Of a stretch of 64,000 nt of DNA, positions 16,553 through 25,549 are shown piece after piece (position 1 is the first letter of the stretch; every line of letters begins with the position of its first letter). The notes beneath the pieces were generated by a model. The model made no database searches and had not been told where the DNA came from. It saw only the letters and a list, made by a program, of their open reading frames with translations. This stretch comes from Eubacterium sp. ER2 (GTDB taxonomy: Bacteria > Bacillota > Clostridia > Lachnospirales > Lachnospiraceae), in assembly GCF_000765215.1 (NCBI RefSeq), contig NZ_JPJE01000018.1:204432-268431 (forward strand), given 5' to 3'. A program made the translations under genes and the position numbers.

Positions 16553-17692
16553 ATGAAATTGAAAAGAATCGCAGCATCTTTACTTGCCGGAATGATGGTT
16601 TTTTCACTTGCAGCCTGCGGACAGAGCAGCGCTGATAAGAGTGAAGGCAGTGGAAAGGATGCAAGTACAGAACGACCGGAGGCAGTTTCAGAGGAAGACT
16701 GGGAAGCAATGCAGAAAGAGCCGGCTTTTGGAACAGAGCTGAAGTACCTGTTTAATGGAGGAGCATGCGTATCAGCAAAATACCTTGCGGAAGAGCTGGG
16801 GTATTATGAGGAGTATGGTATCAATGCTACCTATGTGCAGGGTAGTTCTGTAGTGGAGACTGTTGGAACGGGCCAGTGTATGTGGGGAACTGACCATATT
16901 GCCACAATGCTTGTTCCTGTAACAAATGGAGTGAATATGACATTCGTGTGCGGCGCACATATCGGATGCAAGTCCATCTATGTTCCGGCTGACAGCGATA
17001 TTCAGTCCGTAGAGGATCTGAAAGGCAAAACGATCGCAATCCACGATGGAATTGGAAATTCTGACCAGAATATCTGCTACCGTCTTCTTGATGAGTATGG
17101 GGTAGATCCGACTACAGAAGTAGAGTTCCTGAATGTCGAGGACAATGCAGCAACTGTTGCCAGCATGGAAAATGGCGAAGTGGATGCTACAATTTTTTCT
17201 GATTATTTTGTGATGGCCAACTATCCGGATGATATGCGTATGATCTGCTCTATTACATACAGCCCGGAATTCCAGGATGAGGCTTGTTGCGTGACAGCGA
17301 TGAACAATGATTTCCTTGAGAAAAATCCGGTTCATGCAAAATATATTGTAAAGGCTATTAAACGTGCCGGACAGTATGCGCGCTTAAACTCTGAGGATGC
17401 AGTACAGCTCATGTATGACACGGACATGATGACAGGAGATCAGGAAGTACAACAGAAGTTCTGGGATTCCCTTCATTTTGGACTGTCTGACGCATTTACA
17501 GAGCAGTCTCTGAGAGAGATCGCAGAGGATTACCTGAGACTTGGAATTATTGAAAATCAGGATCTGACTGTGGATGAAATCATGGATATGGCTTGGACAG
17601 AGGTTTGCCCGGACGAAGAGATCGAGGGTCTCACTGTAGGTGATCCGGTTGAACCGGAAAATGCGGTGATTCCGATTGAGCAGAAACAGTAA
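16553..17692 (+). CDS. ABC transporter substrate-binding lipoprotein, NMT1/SsuA-like
   Basis: 379-aa solute-binding protein. The signal peptide ends in a lipobox (VFSLAAC, Cys at about residue 22), so it is anchored to the outer face of the membrane. The mature part shows the NMT1/THI5-like pattern: KYLFNGGACVSAKYLAEELGYYEEYGI, SVVETVGTGQCMWGTDH, then VEDLKGKTIAIHDGIGNSDQ. The substrate cannot be read from sequence; relatives bind nitrate, alkanesulfonates, taurine or thiamine pyrimidine precursors. No biosynthetic gene nearby narrows this down. Confidence 0.85.
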   Translation: MKLKRIAASLLAGMMVFSLAACGQSSADKSEGSGKDASTERPEAVSEEDWEAMQKEPAFGTELKYLFNGGACVSAKYLAEELGYYEEYGINATYVQGSSVVETVGTGQCMWGTDHIATMLVPVTNGVNMTFVCGAHIGCKSIYVPADSDIQSVEDLKGKTIAIHDGIGNSDQNICYRLLDEYGVDPTTEVEFLNVEDNAATVASMENGEVDATIFSDYFVMANYPDDMRMICSITYSPEFQDEACCVTAMNNDFLEKNPVHAKYIVKAIKRAGQYARLNSEDAVQLMYDTDMMTGDQEVQQKFWDSLHFGLSDAFTEQSLREIAEDYLRLGIIENQDLTVDEIMDMAWTEVCPDEEIEGLTVGDPVEPENAVIPIEQKQ

Positions 17693-17717
17693 AAATTAAT
17701 ATGCGAAGATAACGGGA

Positions 17718-17759
17718 GGGCGTCCTGAAAGTCAGAGAATGACTGAGGGACGCCCTTTT
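17718..17759 (+). terminator. Intrinsic terminator of the ABC importer operon
   Basis: GGGCGTCC (17718-17725) pairs with GGACGCCC (17748-17755), with an inner AGTCA/TGACT stem, followed by TTTT. Confidence 0.9.
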
Positions 17760-17855
17760 CATATAGCTTTAGCAAGGTGATAAGGGAAAAATTGGATCAA
17801 AGAGGCAGATGTTAAAACCTTGTGATTTTTACAGAGCAGAAAAAATGAATAACGA

Positions 17856-17885
17856 TTGCACAGACGGCACGACCTGTGGTAAACT
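17856..17885 (+). promoter_or_regulatory. Probable sigma-A promoter of prfC
   Basis: TTGCAC (17856-17861), an 18-bp spacer, and TAAACT (17880-17885) with TG one base upstream (extended -10). Confidence 0.5.
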
Positions 17886-17945
17886 GTATATTCGGAGTAA
17901 AACGACTATCTGATGTAAATTAGAATATAGAGGAGAGCTTATATC

Positions 17946-19550
17946 ATGCCGGAATTGACAAAACAGATGAAAGATGAAATCAAAAGGCGCCGCACCTTTG
18001 CCATCATTTCCCACCCGGACGCGGGAAAGACGACTCTGACAGAGAAGTTCCTGCTCTACGGGGGAGCCATCAACCAGGCGGGAAGCGTGAAGGGAAAGGC
18101 TACCGCAAAGCACGCTGTGTCGGACTGGATGGAGATCGAGAAGGAGAGAGGTATCTCCGTCACATCCTCTGTCCTGCAGTTTGAGTACGACGGGTACTGC
18201 ATCAATATTCTGGATACACCGGGTCACCAGGACTTCTCGGAGGATACCTACCGGACTCTGATGGCGGCGGACTCCGCCGTCATGGTGATTGACGCGTCCA
18301 AGGGTGTGGAGGCCCAGACGAGAAAGCTGTTCAAGGTCTGTACCATGCGCCACATCCCCATCTTTACCTTTATCAACAAGATGGACCGGGAGGCCATGGA
18401 TACCTTTGAGCTGCTGGACGACATCGAGAATGAGCTGGGAATTGCGACCTGCCCCATCAACTGGCCCATCGGCTCGGGCAAGAGCTTTAAGGGCGTGTAT
18501 GACAGGAAGGAGAGAGAGGTGGAGCTCTTCTCCGACACAAAGAAGGGAACGACCCAGGGAGAGGTCAAAAAGGTGAAGATCGATGACCCGGAGATCACCT
18601 GGCTCATCGATGACAACCAGAGACTACAGCTGGAGGAGGAGATCGAGCTCCAGGACGGAGCAGGAGCCGAGTTTGACCAGGAACTGGTCAGCCGTGGAGA
18701 GCTGTCGCCGGTATTTTTCGGCTCCGCACTGACCAACTTCGGCGTGGAGACCTTCCTGCAGCACTTCCTTGATATGACCTCATCCCCTCTCCCGAGAAAA
18801 TCTGACAAGGGGGACATCGATCCCATGGAGGAGCCGGATTTCTCGGCCTTTGTGTTCAAGATACAGGCCAACATGAACAAGGCCCACAGGGACAGGATCG
18901 CCTTCATGCGCATCTGCTCCGGCAAATTTGACGCCGGCATGGAGGTCCATCACATCCAGGGGGGCAAGAAGGTGCGGCTCTCCCAGCCCCAGCAGATGAT
19001 GGCCAGCGAGAGAAAGATCATTGAGAACGCCTATGCGGGAGATATCATCGGCGTCTTTGACCCGGGCATTTTCTCCATCGGAGATACGCTGACCGCCTCC
19101 CCGGAGAAATTTGCCTTTGAGGGCATCCCCACCTTTGCCCCGGAGCACTTTGCAAGAGTCCGCCAGGTGGACACCATGAAGAGAAAGCAGTTCATCAAGG
19201 GTATCAGCCAGATTGCCCAGGAGGGAGCCATCCAGATCTTCCAGGAGTACAATACCGGTATGGAGGAGATTATCGTGGGCGTTGTGGGCGTCCTGCAATT
19301 CGACGTGCTCAAGTACCGTCTGGAGAACGAGTACAAGGTGGAAATCCGCCTGGATACGCTGCCCTACGAGCACATCCGCTGGATCGAGAACGAAGACCTG
19401 GATCTGGATCACCTTGTAGGCACTTCGGACATGAAGAAAATCAAGGATCTCAAGGACCGTCCGCTGCTCCTCTTTATCAACGAATGGAGTATCCGCATGA
19501 CTCTGGACCGGAACGAGGGACTTGTCCTCTCGGAATTCGGCCGCTCATAG
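17946..19550 (+). CDS. prfC: Peptide chain release factor 3
   Basis: Class II release factor, 534 aa; a GTPase that removes RF1/RF2 from the ribosome after peptide release. The G1 motif is AIISHPDAGKTTLTEKFLLYGGAI near the N-terminus, followed by ERGISVTSS (G2), LDTPGHQDF (G3) and FINKMDRE (G4). The GSALTNFGVETFL segment and the EF-G-like domains II and III follow. It is a single gene, with no partner within 95 bp. Confidence 0.95.
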   Translation: MPELTKQMKDEIKRRRTFAIISHPDAGKTTLTEKFLLYGGAINQAGSVKGKATAKHAVSDWMEIEKERGISVTSSVLQFEYDGYCINILDTPGHQDFSEDTYRTLMAADSAVMVIDASKGVEAQTRKLFKVCTMRHIPIFTFINKMDREAMDTFELLDDIENELGIATCPINWPIGSGKSFKGVYDRKEREVELFSDTKKGTTQGEVKKVKIDDPEITWLIDDNQRLQLEEEIELQDGAGAEFDQELVSRGELSPVFFGSALTNFGVETFLQHFLDMTSSPLPRKSDKGDIDPMEEPDFSAFVFKIQANMNKAHRDRIAFMRICSGKFDAGMEVHHIQGGKKVRLSQPQQMMASERKIIENAYAGDIIGVFDPGIFSIGDTLTASPEKFAFEGIPTFAPEHFARVRQVDTMKRKQFIKGISQIAQEGAIQIFQEYNTGMEEIIVGVVGVLQFDVLKYRLENEYKVEIRLDTLPYEHIRWIENEDLDLDHLVGTSDMKKIKDLKDRPLLLFINEWSIRMTLDRNEGLVLSEFGRS

Positions 19551-19580
19551 GACACGGAGTTCGTTCGCAGGAGAAAGTGT

Positions 19581-19609
19581 TGGCATTTGCATATAAATTT
19601 GTTATAATG
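19581..19609 (+). promoter_or_regulatory. Strong sigma-A promoter of the asp23-nusB-...-recN cluster
   Basis: -35 TTGGCA (19581-19586), 17-bp spacer, -10 TATAAT (19604-19609) with an extended TG at 19601-19602. The downstream genes follow with gaps of about 40 bp or less up to recN, and no terminator is seen between them, so this promoter may serve about 9 kb. Confidence 0.8.
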
Positions 19610-19660
19610 TATATTAATAATGTAATGTGAATTTGTAACACATATATGGAGGGCATTTTT

Positions 19661-20044
19661 ATGGGAAAAGACGAGAGAAGTACCTATACAATAAAAGAGG
19701 ATGAAAATCTCGGCGAGGTGAAGATCGCTGACGAGGTGGTGGCCATCATCGCCGGCCTTGCGGCCATGGAGGTGGACGGAGTGGCGTCCATGTCCGGCAA
19801 TGCCACGAGAGAGCTGATCAGCAAGCTGGGCATGAAGTCCCTGTCAAAGGGCGTGAAGGTGGACGTGCTGGAGGGGATTGTCACAGTGTCCCTGAAGCTG
19901 AACCTGAAGTATGGCTACAATGTCATGGACATCTGCCAGAAGGTGCAGGAGAAGGTGAAGGCAGCCATCGAAAATATGACAGGCCTTACTGTTGCGGACG
20001 TGAATATCCGCATCGCAGGCGTGGATGTTCCGGAGGAAGCGTAA
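19661..20044 (+). CDS. Asp23/Gls24 family protein (YqhY-like)
   Basis: 127-aa cytoplasmic protein of the Asp23/Gls24 (alkaline-shock) family. The conserved core is GEVKIADEVVAIIAGLAAMEVDGVASM and the YNVMDICQKVQEKVKAAIENMTGL region. In Bacillus the equivalent gene yqhY also sits directly before nusB and has been linked to control of acetyl-CoA carboxylase. The ATG at 19661 has GGAGGG seven bases upstream; an in-frame ATG at 19646 has none. No accB/accC neighbours occur here, unlike in Bacillus. Confidence 0.88.
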   Translation: MGKDERSTYTIKEDENLGEVKIADEVVAIIAGLAAMEVDGVASMSGNATRELISKLGMKSLSKGVKVDVLEGIVTVSLKLNLKYGYNVMDICQKVQEKVKAAIENMTGLTVADVNIRIAGVDVPEEA

Positions 20045-20443
20045 GTGAAGAGATCAGAGTCTAGGGAACATATATTTAAGCTGGTGTTTGGACTGGAGTT
20101 CAACGCCGAAGAGGAGATGCCCCAGCAGCTGGAGCTGTATTTTGACCAGCTTGAGGAGGCGAAGGAGAAGGACAGGGAATATATCCAGAAGAAAGCCCAG
20201 GCTGTCGCTGAGCACAAGGAGGAGATCGACAAGCTGATCGGTGAGCACACGACAGGCTGGAAGACCACCAGGATGAACAAGGTGGATCTTACGATCCTGC
20301 GCCTGGCTGTCTATGAGATGAAGTGGGACGATGACGTGCCTGTGTCTGTGGCGATCAACGAGGCAGTGGAGCTTGCCAAGCGGTTTGGCGGGGACGAGAG
20401 CCCCTCTTTCATAAACGGCGTTCTGGCCAGGATCGCAGACTGA
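20045..20443 (+). CDS. nusB: Transcription antitermination factor NusB (GTG start)
   Basis: 132-aa all-helical protein that binds boxA RNA with S10 (NusE) and keeps rRNA transcription processive. Family landmarks are the N-terminal KRSESREHIFKLVFGLEF and the C-terminal segment ILRLAVYEMKWDDDVPVSVAINEAVELAKRFGGDESPSFINGVLARI. It starts with GTG directly after the asp23 stop, with GGAGGAAG upstream. Confidence 0.94.
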   Translation: MKRSESREHIFKLVFGLEFNAEEEMPQQLELYFDQLEEAKEKDREYIQKKAQAVAEHKEEIDKLIGEHTTGWKTTRMNKVDLTILRLAVYEMKWDDDVPVSVAINEAVELAKRFGGDESPSFINGVLARIAD

Positions 20444-20466
20444 GACGAGAGGTGCATTGACAGATC

Positions 20467-21702
20467 ATGGCGGGAAATGTTTATACAGTAAAACAGGTAA
20501 ATGCCTATATCCGGAATATGTTCACCCAGGATTTCATGCTGAACCGTATTTACGTTAAAGGCGAAGTGTCAAACTGTAAGTACCACACGTCGGGTCATAT
20601 ATATTTTTCATTGAAGGATGAGTCCGGAACGATTGCCTGTGTCATGTTTGCAGGGCAGCGTGGAGGGCTCTCTTTTCGTATGACGGAGGGACAGCAGGTG
20701 ATCGTCTTTGGCTCGGTCAGCGTGTATGAGCGTGGAGGTACATACCAGCTCTACGCGAGGCAGATCCGGCTGGACGGTGAGGGCGTTCTATACGAGAAAT
20801 TCCAGGCCCTGAAAAAGGAGCTGGAGGAGATGGGCATGTTTGCCCCCGAGTACAAAAAACCCATCCCGCCCTTTGCCATGCGGGTGGGCGTAGTGACGGC
20901 ATCCACCGGGGCGGCTGTGCGGGATATCATGAATATCAGCAGGCGCCGGAATCCCTACGTGCAGCTCATTCTCTACCCGGCCCAGGTGCAGGGTGAGGGG
21001 GCAAAGGAGAGCATTGTAAAAGGAATACGCATGCTGGAGCAGGCCGGTGTGGATGTGATGATCGTTGGCAGAGGCGGCGGTTCAATCGAGGATCTCTGGG
21101 CCTTCAACGAGGAGATAGTGGCCAGAGCCATCTTTGACTGCTCTGTGCCGGTGATCTCCGCGGTTGGACACGAGACCGACACCACCATCGCTGACTATGT
21201 GGCGGACCTGCGGGCTCCCACGCCCTCGGCTGCGGCCGAGCTGGCAGTGTGGGATATCCGGCTCTTTGACCAGCGCCTGCAGGAGACGGCCCTGCAGATG
21301 AACAGGCAGATGGACAGAGTGCTCCAGGTGAGCCGCCTGCGGCTTCAGAAATACGAGGCCAGGCTCCAGTATCTCCACCCCGGCAACAAGCTGCGGGAGA
21401 GACGGCAGATGCTGGTGGAGCTGGAGGATGCCATGAGGCGGAGCATGGAGCAGAAGGTGCAGAGGGCGAGACACCAGCTTGCCATTTACATTGAGAAGAT
21501 GCGGGGGCTCTCCCCCGCCGGAAAGCTGAATCAGGGCTACTCTTACGTGGAGAGGGAGTCCGGCGGCAGACGTGAGGCGGTTAAGAGCATCCGCCAGGTG
21601 GAAAAAGATATGGAGCTGCGCATCTACGTCTCGGACGGTGTGATCCGGGCCAGAGCGGAGGATGTGCAGGATGAAGGAGGGACACCATGGAAGAGAGAAT
21701 AG
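20467..21702 (+). CDS. xseA: Exodeoxyribonuclease VII large subunit
   Basis: Catalytic subunit of the single-strand exonuclease ExoVII, 411 aa. The N-terminal OB fold (VYTVKQVNAYIRNMF, KGEVSNCKYHTSGHIYFSLKDE) is followed by the catalytic core with RVGVVTASTGAAVRDI, GRGGGSIEDLWAFNEE and SAVGHETDTTIADYVADLRAPTPSAAAEL. A coiled-coil C-terminus ends in KLNQGYSYVERE. It overlaps xseB by 16 bp. Confidence 0.96.
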   Translation: MAGNVYTVKQVNAYIRNMFTQDFMLNRIYVKGEVSNCKYHTSGHIYFSLKDESGTIACVMFAGQRGGLSFRMTEGQQVIVFGSVSVYERGGTYQLYARQIRLDGEGVLYEKFQALKKELEEMGMFAPEYKKPIPPFAMRVGVVTASTGAAVRDIMNISRRRNPYVQLILYPAQVQGEGAKESIVKGIRMLEQAGVDVMIVGRGGGSIEDLWAFNEEIVARAIFDCSVPVISAVGHETDTTIADYVADLRAPTPSAAAELAVWDIRLFDQRLQETALQMNRQMDRVLQVSRLRLQKYEARLQYLHPGNKLRERRQMLVELEDAMRRSMEQKVQRARHQLAIYIEKMRGLSPAGKLNQGYSYVERESGGRREAVKSIRQVEKDMELRIYVSDGVIRARAEDVQDEGGTPWKRE

Positions 21703-21926
21703 AGGAGCAGACAGTGCCCGCGGAAGGAGAGCAGACGCTGGAGCAGCTCTTTGCGGAGCTGGAGGCGTTGACAGGAGCGCTGGAGGAGGAGTCCTCCCTT
21801 GAGAAGTCCTTTCAGCTCTACCACAGGGGAATGGACATGCTGAAGGCGTGCAGCGACAGGATAGACAGAGTGGAAAAACAGATACAGGTTCTGGATGAAA
21901 AAGGAGAGACCCATGAGTTGCAGTAG
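21687..21926 (+). CDS. xseB: Exodeoxyribonuclease VII small subunit
   Basis: 79-aa helical partner of XseA. The family pattern is QTLEQLFAELEALTGALEEESSLEKSFQLYHRGMDMLKAC. It begins inside the end of xseA, with AGGAGGG upstream, and its end overlaps the next gene, so all three are translationally coupled. Confidence 0.94.
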   Translation: MEERIEEQTVPAEGEQTLEQLFAELEALTGALEEESSLEKSFQLYHRGMDMLKACSDRIDRVEKQIQVLDEKGETHELQ

Positions 21927-22818
21927 GATGGAGTATGAGCGAGAGCGGGAGCAGAAGGTTGAGGAGATAGAGGCCCTGCTCACAAAGTATCTGCCCTCAA
22001 AGGAGGGATTGCAGAAGATCATCATGGAGGCCATGGAGTACAGCCTCATGGCGGGCGGCAAGCGGCTCCGGCCCATGCTGATGCAGGAGACCTACCGTCT
22101 CTTTGGCGGAGAGGGAGAGCTGGTGGAGCCCTTTATGGCGGCTATGGAGATGATCCACACCTACTCCCTTGTCCACGACGACCTGCCGGCTATGGACAAT
22201 GACGAGTACCGGAGAGGGCGGAAGACCACCCATGTGGTCTACGGGGAGGACATGGGGATCCTGGCAGGTGATGCTCTTTTAAACTATGCCTTTGAGACGG
22301 CCTCCTCGGCTTTTGAGCAGTATCCGGATAAAGCCCTTCTCATAGGAAAAGCCCTCCGTGTCCTGTCCGCAAAGGCGGGCATCCACGGCATGATCGGCGG
22401 CCAGGTGGTGGATGTGAAGGAGACGGGACACGCTGTCTCAAGAGAGGTGCTGGATTTTATCTATGAGCTGAAGACAGGGGCGCTTATCGAGAGCTCCATG
22501 ATGATCGGCGCCATCCTCGCCGGCGCCTCGGATGGAGATGTGAAGAAGGTGGAGAAGATTGCCTCCAATGTGGGCTTTGCCTTCCAGGTGCAGGATGACA
22601 TCCTGGATGTGACCAGCACCAGCGAGGTGCTGGGAAAGCCGGTCCACAGCGATGAGAAGAATGAGAAGAGCACCTACGTGACTCTGGTCGGACTCAAGGA
22701 GGCGGGAAGGCTGGTGGAGACAGCGTCCATGGAGGCTGTCCGTCTTCTGGGAGAGCTTCCCGGGGAAAACGGCTACCTGGCATGGCTCATCGAGAAGCTG
22801 ATCCACCGGGAGAAATAA
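21913..22818 (+). CDS. ispA: Polyprenyl synthetase, farnesyl/geranyl diphosphate synthase type
   Basis: Elongates IPP and DMAPP to C10-C20 prenyl diphosphates, 301 aa. The first Asp-rich motif is LVHDDLPAMDND and the second FQVQDDILDVTS, with GGKRLRPML near the N-terminus. The ATG at 21913 has AAGGAG seven bases upstream; an ATG at 21895 is in frame but sits before that site. It is followed by dxs, giving two isoprenoid genes in series as in Bacillus. Confidence 0.94.
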   Translation: MSCSRMEYEREREQKVEEIEALLTKYLPSKEGLQKIIMEAMEYSLMAGGKRLRPMLMQETYRLFGGEGELVEPFMAAMEMIHTYSLVHDDLPAMDNDEYRRGRKTTHVVYGEDMGILAGDALLNYAFETASSAFEQYPDKALLIGKALRVLSAKAGIHGMIGGQVVDVKETGHAVSREVLDFIYELKTGALIESSMMIGAILAGASDGDVKKVEKIASNVGFAFQVQDDILDVTSTSEVLGKPVHSDEKNEKSTYVTLVGLKEAGRLVETASMEAVRLLGELPGENGYLAWLIEKLIHREK

Positions 22819-22830
22819 GGAGCGACAGGT

Positions 22831-24723
22831 ATGTTGTTAGATCGGATCGAGAGAGAAAATGATGTAAAAAAACTTAGGGCCGAGGAGCTGGAGGAGCTGG
22901 CGGCGGAGATCAGGCAGTTCCTGATCGAAAAGATCAGTATGACAGGAGGCCATCTGGCCTCCAATCTGGGTGTGGTGGAGCTCACTATCGCCATGCACAG
23001 AGTGTTCCAGCTCCCGGAGGACAAGATGATCTGGGATGTGGGGCATCAGTCCTACACCCATAAGATCCTGACGGGGCGCAGAGCGGGCTTTGACGACCTG
23101 CGCAAATACGGGGGCATGAGCGGCTTCCCGAAGCGGAAGGAGAGCGCCTGCGACGCCTTTGATACGGGGCACAGCTCCACCTCCATCTCCGCGGGGCTGG
23201 GGTACGTGCAGGCCCGTGATCTTCTGGGGCAGGACTACAGTGTTCTCTCTGTTATAGGGGACGGTGCCATGACCGGCGGCATGGCCTACGAGGCCCTGAA
23301 CAACGCGGCGCGGATCAAGACAAATTTTATTATTATCTTAAATGACAATGAGATGTCCATATCGGAGAATGTAGGCGGCATGTCCGACTATCTGGCCCGT
23401 CTGCGGACAGCGGACATCTATACAGGCCTGAAAAAGGGAGTCACCAACACCCTCCACAGAATTCCGGTGGCAGGGGACTCCATCATCGAGCAGATCCGCC
23501 GGACAAAGAACAGCATCAAGCAGCTGGTAGTGCCGGGCATGCTCTTTGAGGATATGGGGATCACCTATCTGGGGCCCATACCGGGACATGACATCGCCAT
23601 GCTCTGCCGGGCCCTGCGGGAGGCGAAAAAGGTGGAGGGGCCTGTCCTTCTCCACGTCCTCACCCAGAAGGGAAAGGGCTACGAGCCGGCGGAGCAGGAG
23701 CCGGCCCGCTTCCATGGGACAGGTCCCTTCGACATAGAGACGGGAAAGCCTGTTGGCACAAAGAAGAAGGATACATACACGGATGTGTTCTCAAAGGTGA
23801 TCTGCGATATCGGCAAGAGAAATCCCAGGGTGGCGGTCATCACAGCCGCCATGGCGGACGGCACCGGCCTCTCCGAGTTCCAGCGCCGTTTCCCGAAACG
23901 GTTTTTCGACGTGGGCATCGCAGAGGGCCACGCGGTCACCTTTGCGGCCGGTCTGGCGGCAGGGGGGATGAAGCCAGTGTTTGCCGTGTACTCCTCCTTC
24001 CTCCAGAGAGGGTATGACCAGATCATACACGATGTGGGACTGCAGAACCTGCCGGTTGTCTTTGCGGTGGACAGGGCCGGACTGGTGGGCAGCGACGGGG
24101 AGACTCACCAGGGGATCTTTGACCTGTCCTATCTGGGCATCATCCCCAATATGACTGTCATGTCGCCCAAGAACCGCTGGGAGCTGGCGGATATGCTGCG
24201 CTTTGCTGTGGACTATGAGGGACCCATCGCGCTCCGCTATCCCCGTGGAACAGCCTACGACGGCTGCGAGGAGTTCCGCTCCCCCATCCGGTACGGAAAG
24301 AGCGAGGTCATCTACGAGGAGGAGAGCATTGCCATCGTGAGTGTGGGCCACATGTTTGAGGAGGCCCTGAAGACCCGCAGGCTTATCAAGGAGACCGGGT
24401 ACAATTGCAGTCTGGTCAACGCCAGATTTGTCAAGCCCATTGACAGCGAGATGATCGAGGAGCTGGCAAAGCGCCACAGTCTCATCGTCACCATAGAGGA
24501 GAACGTCCTCTGCGGAGGCTTTGGGGAGCAGGTGACAGAGTACGTGTCCGCTCAGGGACTTCCGGTAAAGGTGCTGAATCTGGCCCTGCCGGACGACTAT
24601 ATCGAGCACGGCAGCGTGGATGTGCTGCGAAGAGAGGTCCTTCTGGATGCTCCTTCCATGATGAAGCGCATTGTGACTGCGTATATACTTGCATGCTCCA
24701 AAAGGGCAGAAAAGGATATCTGA
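22831..24723 (+). CDS. dxs: 1-deoxy-D-xylulose-5-phosphate synthase
   Basis: Thiamine-diphosphate enzyme joining pyruvate and glyceraldehyde 3-phosphate, the entry step of the MEP isoprenoid pathway, 630 aa. Motifs: GHQSYTHKILTGR near the N-terminus, the TPP-binding GDGAMTGGMAYEALNNAA, and in the transketolase half FDVGIAEGHAVTFAAGLA plus HQGIFDLSYL. It starts 12 bp after ispA, with AAGGAG upstream. Confidence 0.97.
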   Translation: MLLDRIERENDVKKLRAEELEELAAEIRQFLIEKISMTGGHLASNLGVVELTIAMHRVFQLPEDKMIWDVGHQSYTHKILTGRRAGFDDLRKYGGMSGFPKRKESACDAFDTGHSSTSISAGLGYVQARDLLGQDYSVLSVIGDGAMTGGMAYEALNNAARIKTNFIIILNDNEMSISENVGGMSDYLARLRTADIYTGLKKGVTNTLHRIPVAGDSIIEQIRRTKNSIKQLVVPGMLFEDMGITYLGPIPGHDIAMLCRALREAKKVEGPVLLHVLTQKGKGYEPAEQEPARFHGTGPFDIETGKPVGTKKKDTYTDVFSKVICDIGKRNPRVAVITAAMADGTGLSEFQRRFPKRFFDVGIAEGHAVTFAAGLAAGGMKPVFAVYSSFLQRGYDQIIHDVGLQNLPVVFAVDRAGLVGSDGETHQGIFDLSYLGIIPNMTVMSPKNRWELADMLRFAVDYEGPIALRYPRGTAYDGCEEFRSPIRYGKSEVIYEEESIAIVSVGHMFEEALKTRRLIKETGYNCSLVNARFVKPIDSEMIEELAKRHSLIVTIEENVLCGGFGEQVTEYVSAQGLPVKVLNLALPDDYIEHGSVDVLRREVLLDAPSMMKRIVTAYILACSKRAEKDI

Positions 24724-24736
24724 AAGGAGAACAGCC

Positions 24737-25546
24737 ATGAAAGAGCGTCTGGATGTATTGCTTGTAAAAAGAAATCTCGCCGGTTCCAGAGAGAAGGCCA
24801 AGGCCATCATCATGTCCGGCATTGTGTATGTGGACGGACAGAAGGAGGACAAGGCCGGCACAACCTTCCCGGAGGATGTACAGATTGAGGTCAGAGGGCA
24901 CACCCTTCCCTATGTCAGCAGAGGGGGACTGAAGCTGGAGAAGGCTCTGAAGTGCTTTGACGTGTCCGTGGAGGGAAAGGTCTGCACAGATGTGGGATCC
25001 TCCACAGGCGGGTTCACAGACTGCATGCTGCAAAACGGCGCGGTCAAGGTGTTTGCCATAGATGTGGGACGGGGACAGCTTGACTGGAAGCTGCGCCAGG
25101 ATGACCGGGTGGTCTGTATGGAAAAGACAAACATCCGCTACGTAAAGCCGGAGGATTTGGGGGAGCCCATCGACTTCTCCTCCATAGATGTATCCTTCAT
25201 CTCCCTCACAAAGGTGCTCGGCCCTATCCGGGACTATCTGACAGAGAAAGGGCAGATCGTGGCTCTTATCAAGCCCCAGTTTGAGGCCGGCAGGGAGAAA
25301 GTCGGAAAGAAAGGGGTGGTGCGGGAAAAGAGCACCCATCTGGAGGTCATCAGCCAGATTATTTCCTATGCACTTTCCATTGGCTTCCGGGTGCTGGATC
25401 TGACATTTTCGCCCATCAAAGGGCCGGAGGGGAATATCGAGTATCTGGTCCACCTGGAAAAATGTGATCCCTCGCAGGCGGCTGTGGAGGATGGGATCGC
25501 TGTGGAGACGGTTGTGTCAGAAGCATTTGAAGCACTGCGAGGTTAG
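24737..25546 (+). CDS. tlyA: TlyA family rRNA 2'-O-methyltransferase
   Basis: 269 aa: an N-terminal S4 RNA-binding domain (RLDVLLVKRNLAGSREKAKAIIMSGIVYV) and a C-terminal FtsJ-like methyltransferase domain (CTDVGSSTGGFTDCMLQNGAVKVFAIDVG). TlyA enzymes methylate ribose 2'-OH groups in 16S/23S rRNA. The ATG at 24737 follows GAAAGGAGA. In Bacillus the homologue (yqxC) lies at the same place between dxs and argR. Confidence 0.92.
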   Translation: MKERLDVLLVKRNLAGSREKAKAIIMSGIVYVDGQKEDKAGTTFPEDVQIEVRGHTLPYVSRGGLKLEKALKCFDVSVEGKVCTDVGSSTGGFTDCMLQNGAVKVFAIDVGRGQLDWKLRQDDRVVCMEKTNIRYVKPEDLGEPIDFSSIDVSFISLTKVLGPIRDYLTEKGQIVALIKPQFEAGREKVGKKGVVREKSTHLEVISQIISYALSIGFRVLDLTFSPIKGPEGNIEYLVHLEKCDPSQAAVEDGIAVETVVSEAFEALRG

Positions 25547-25549
25547 AAG

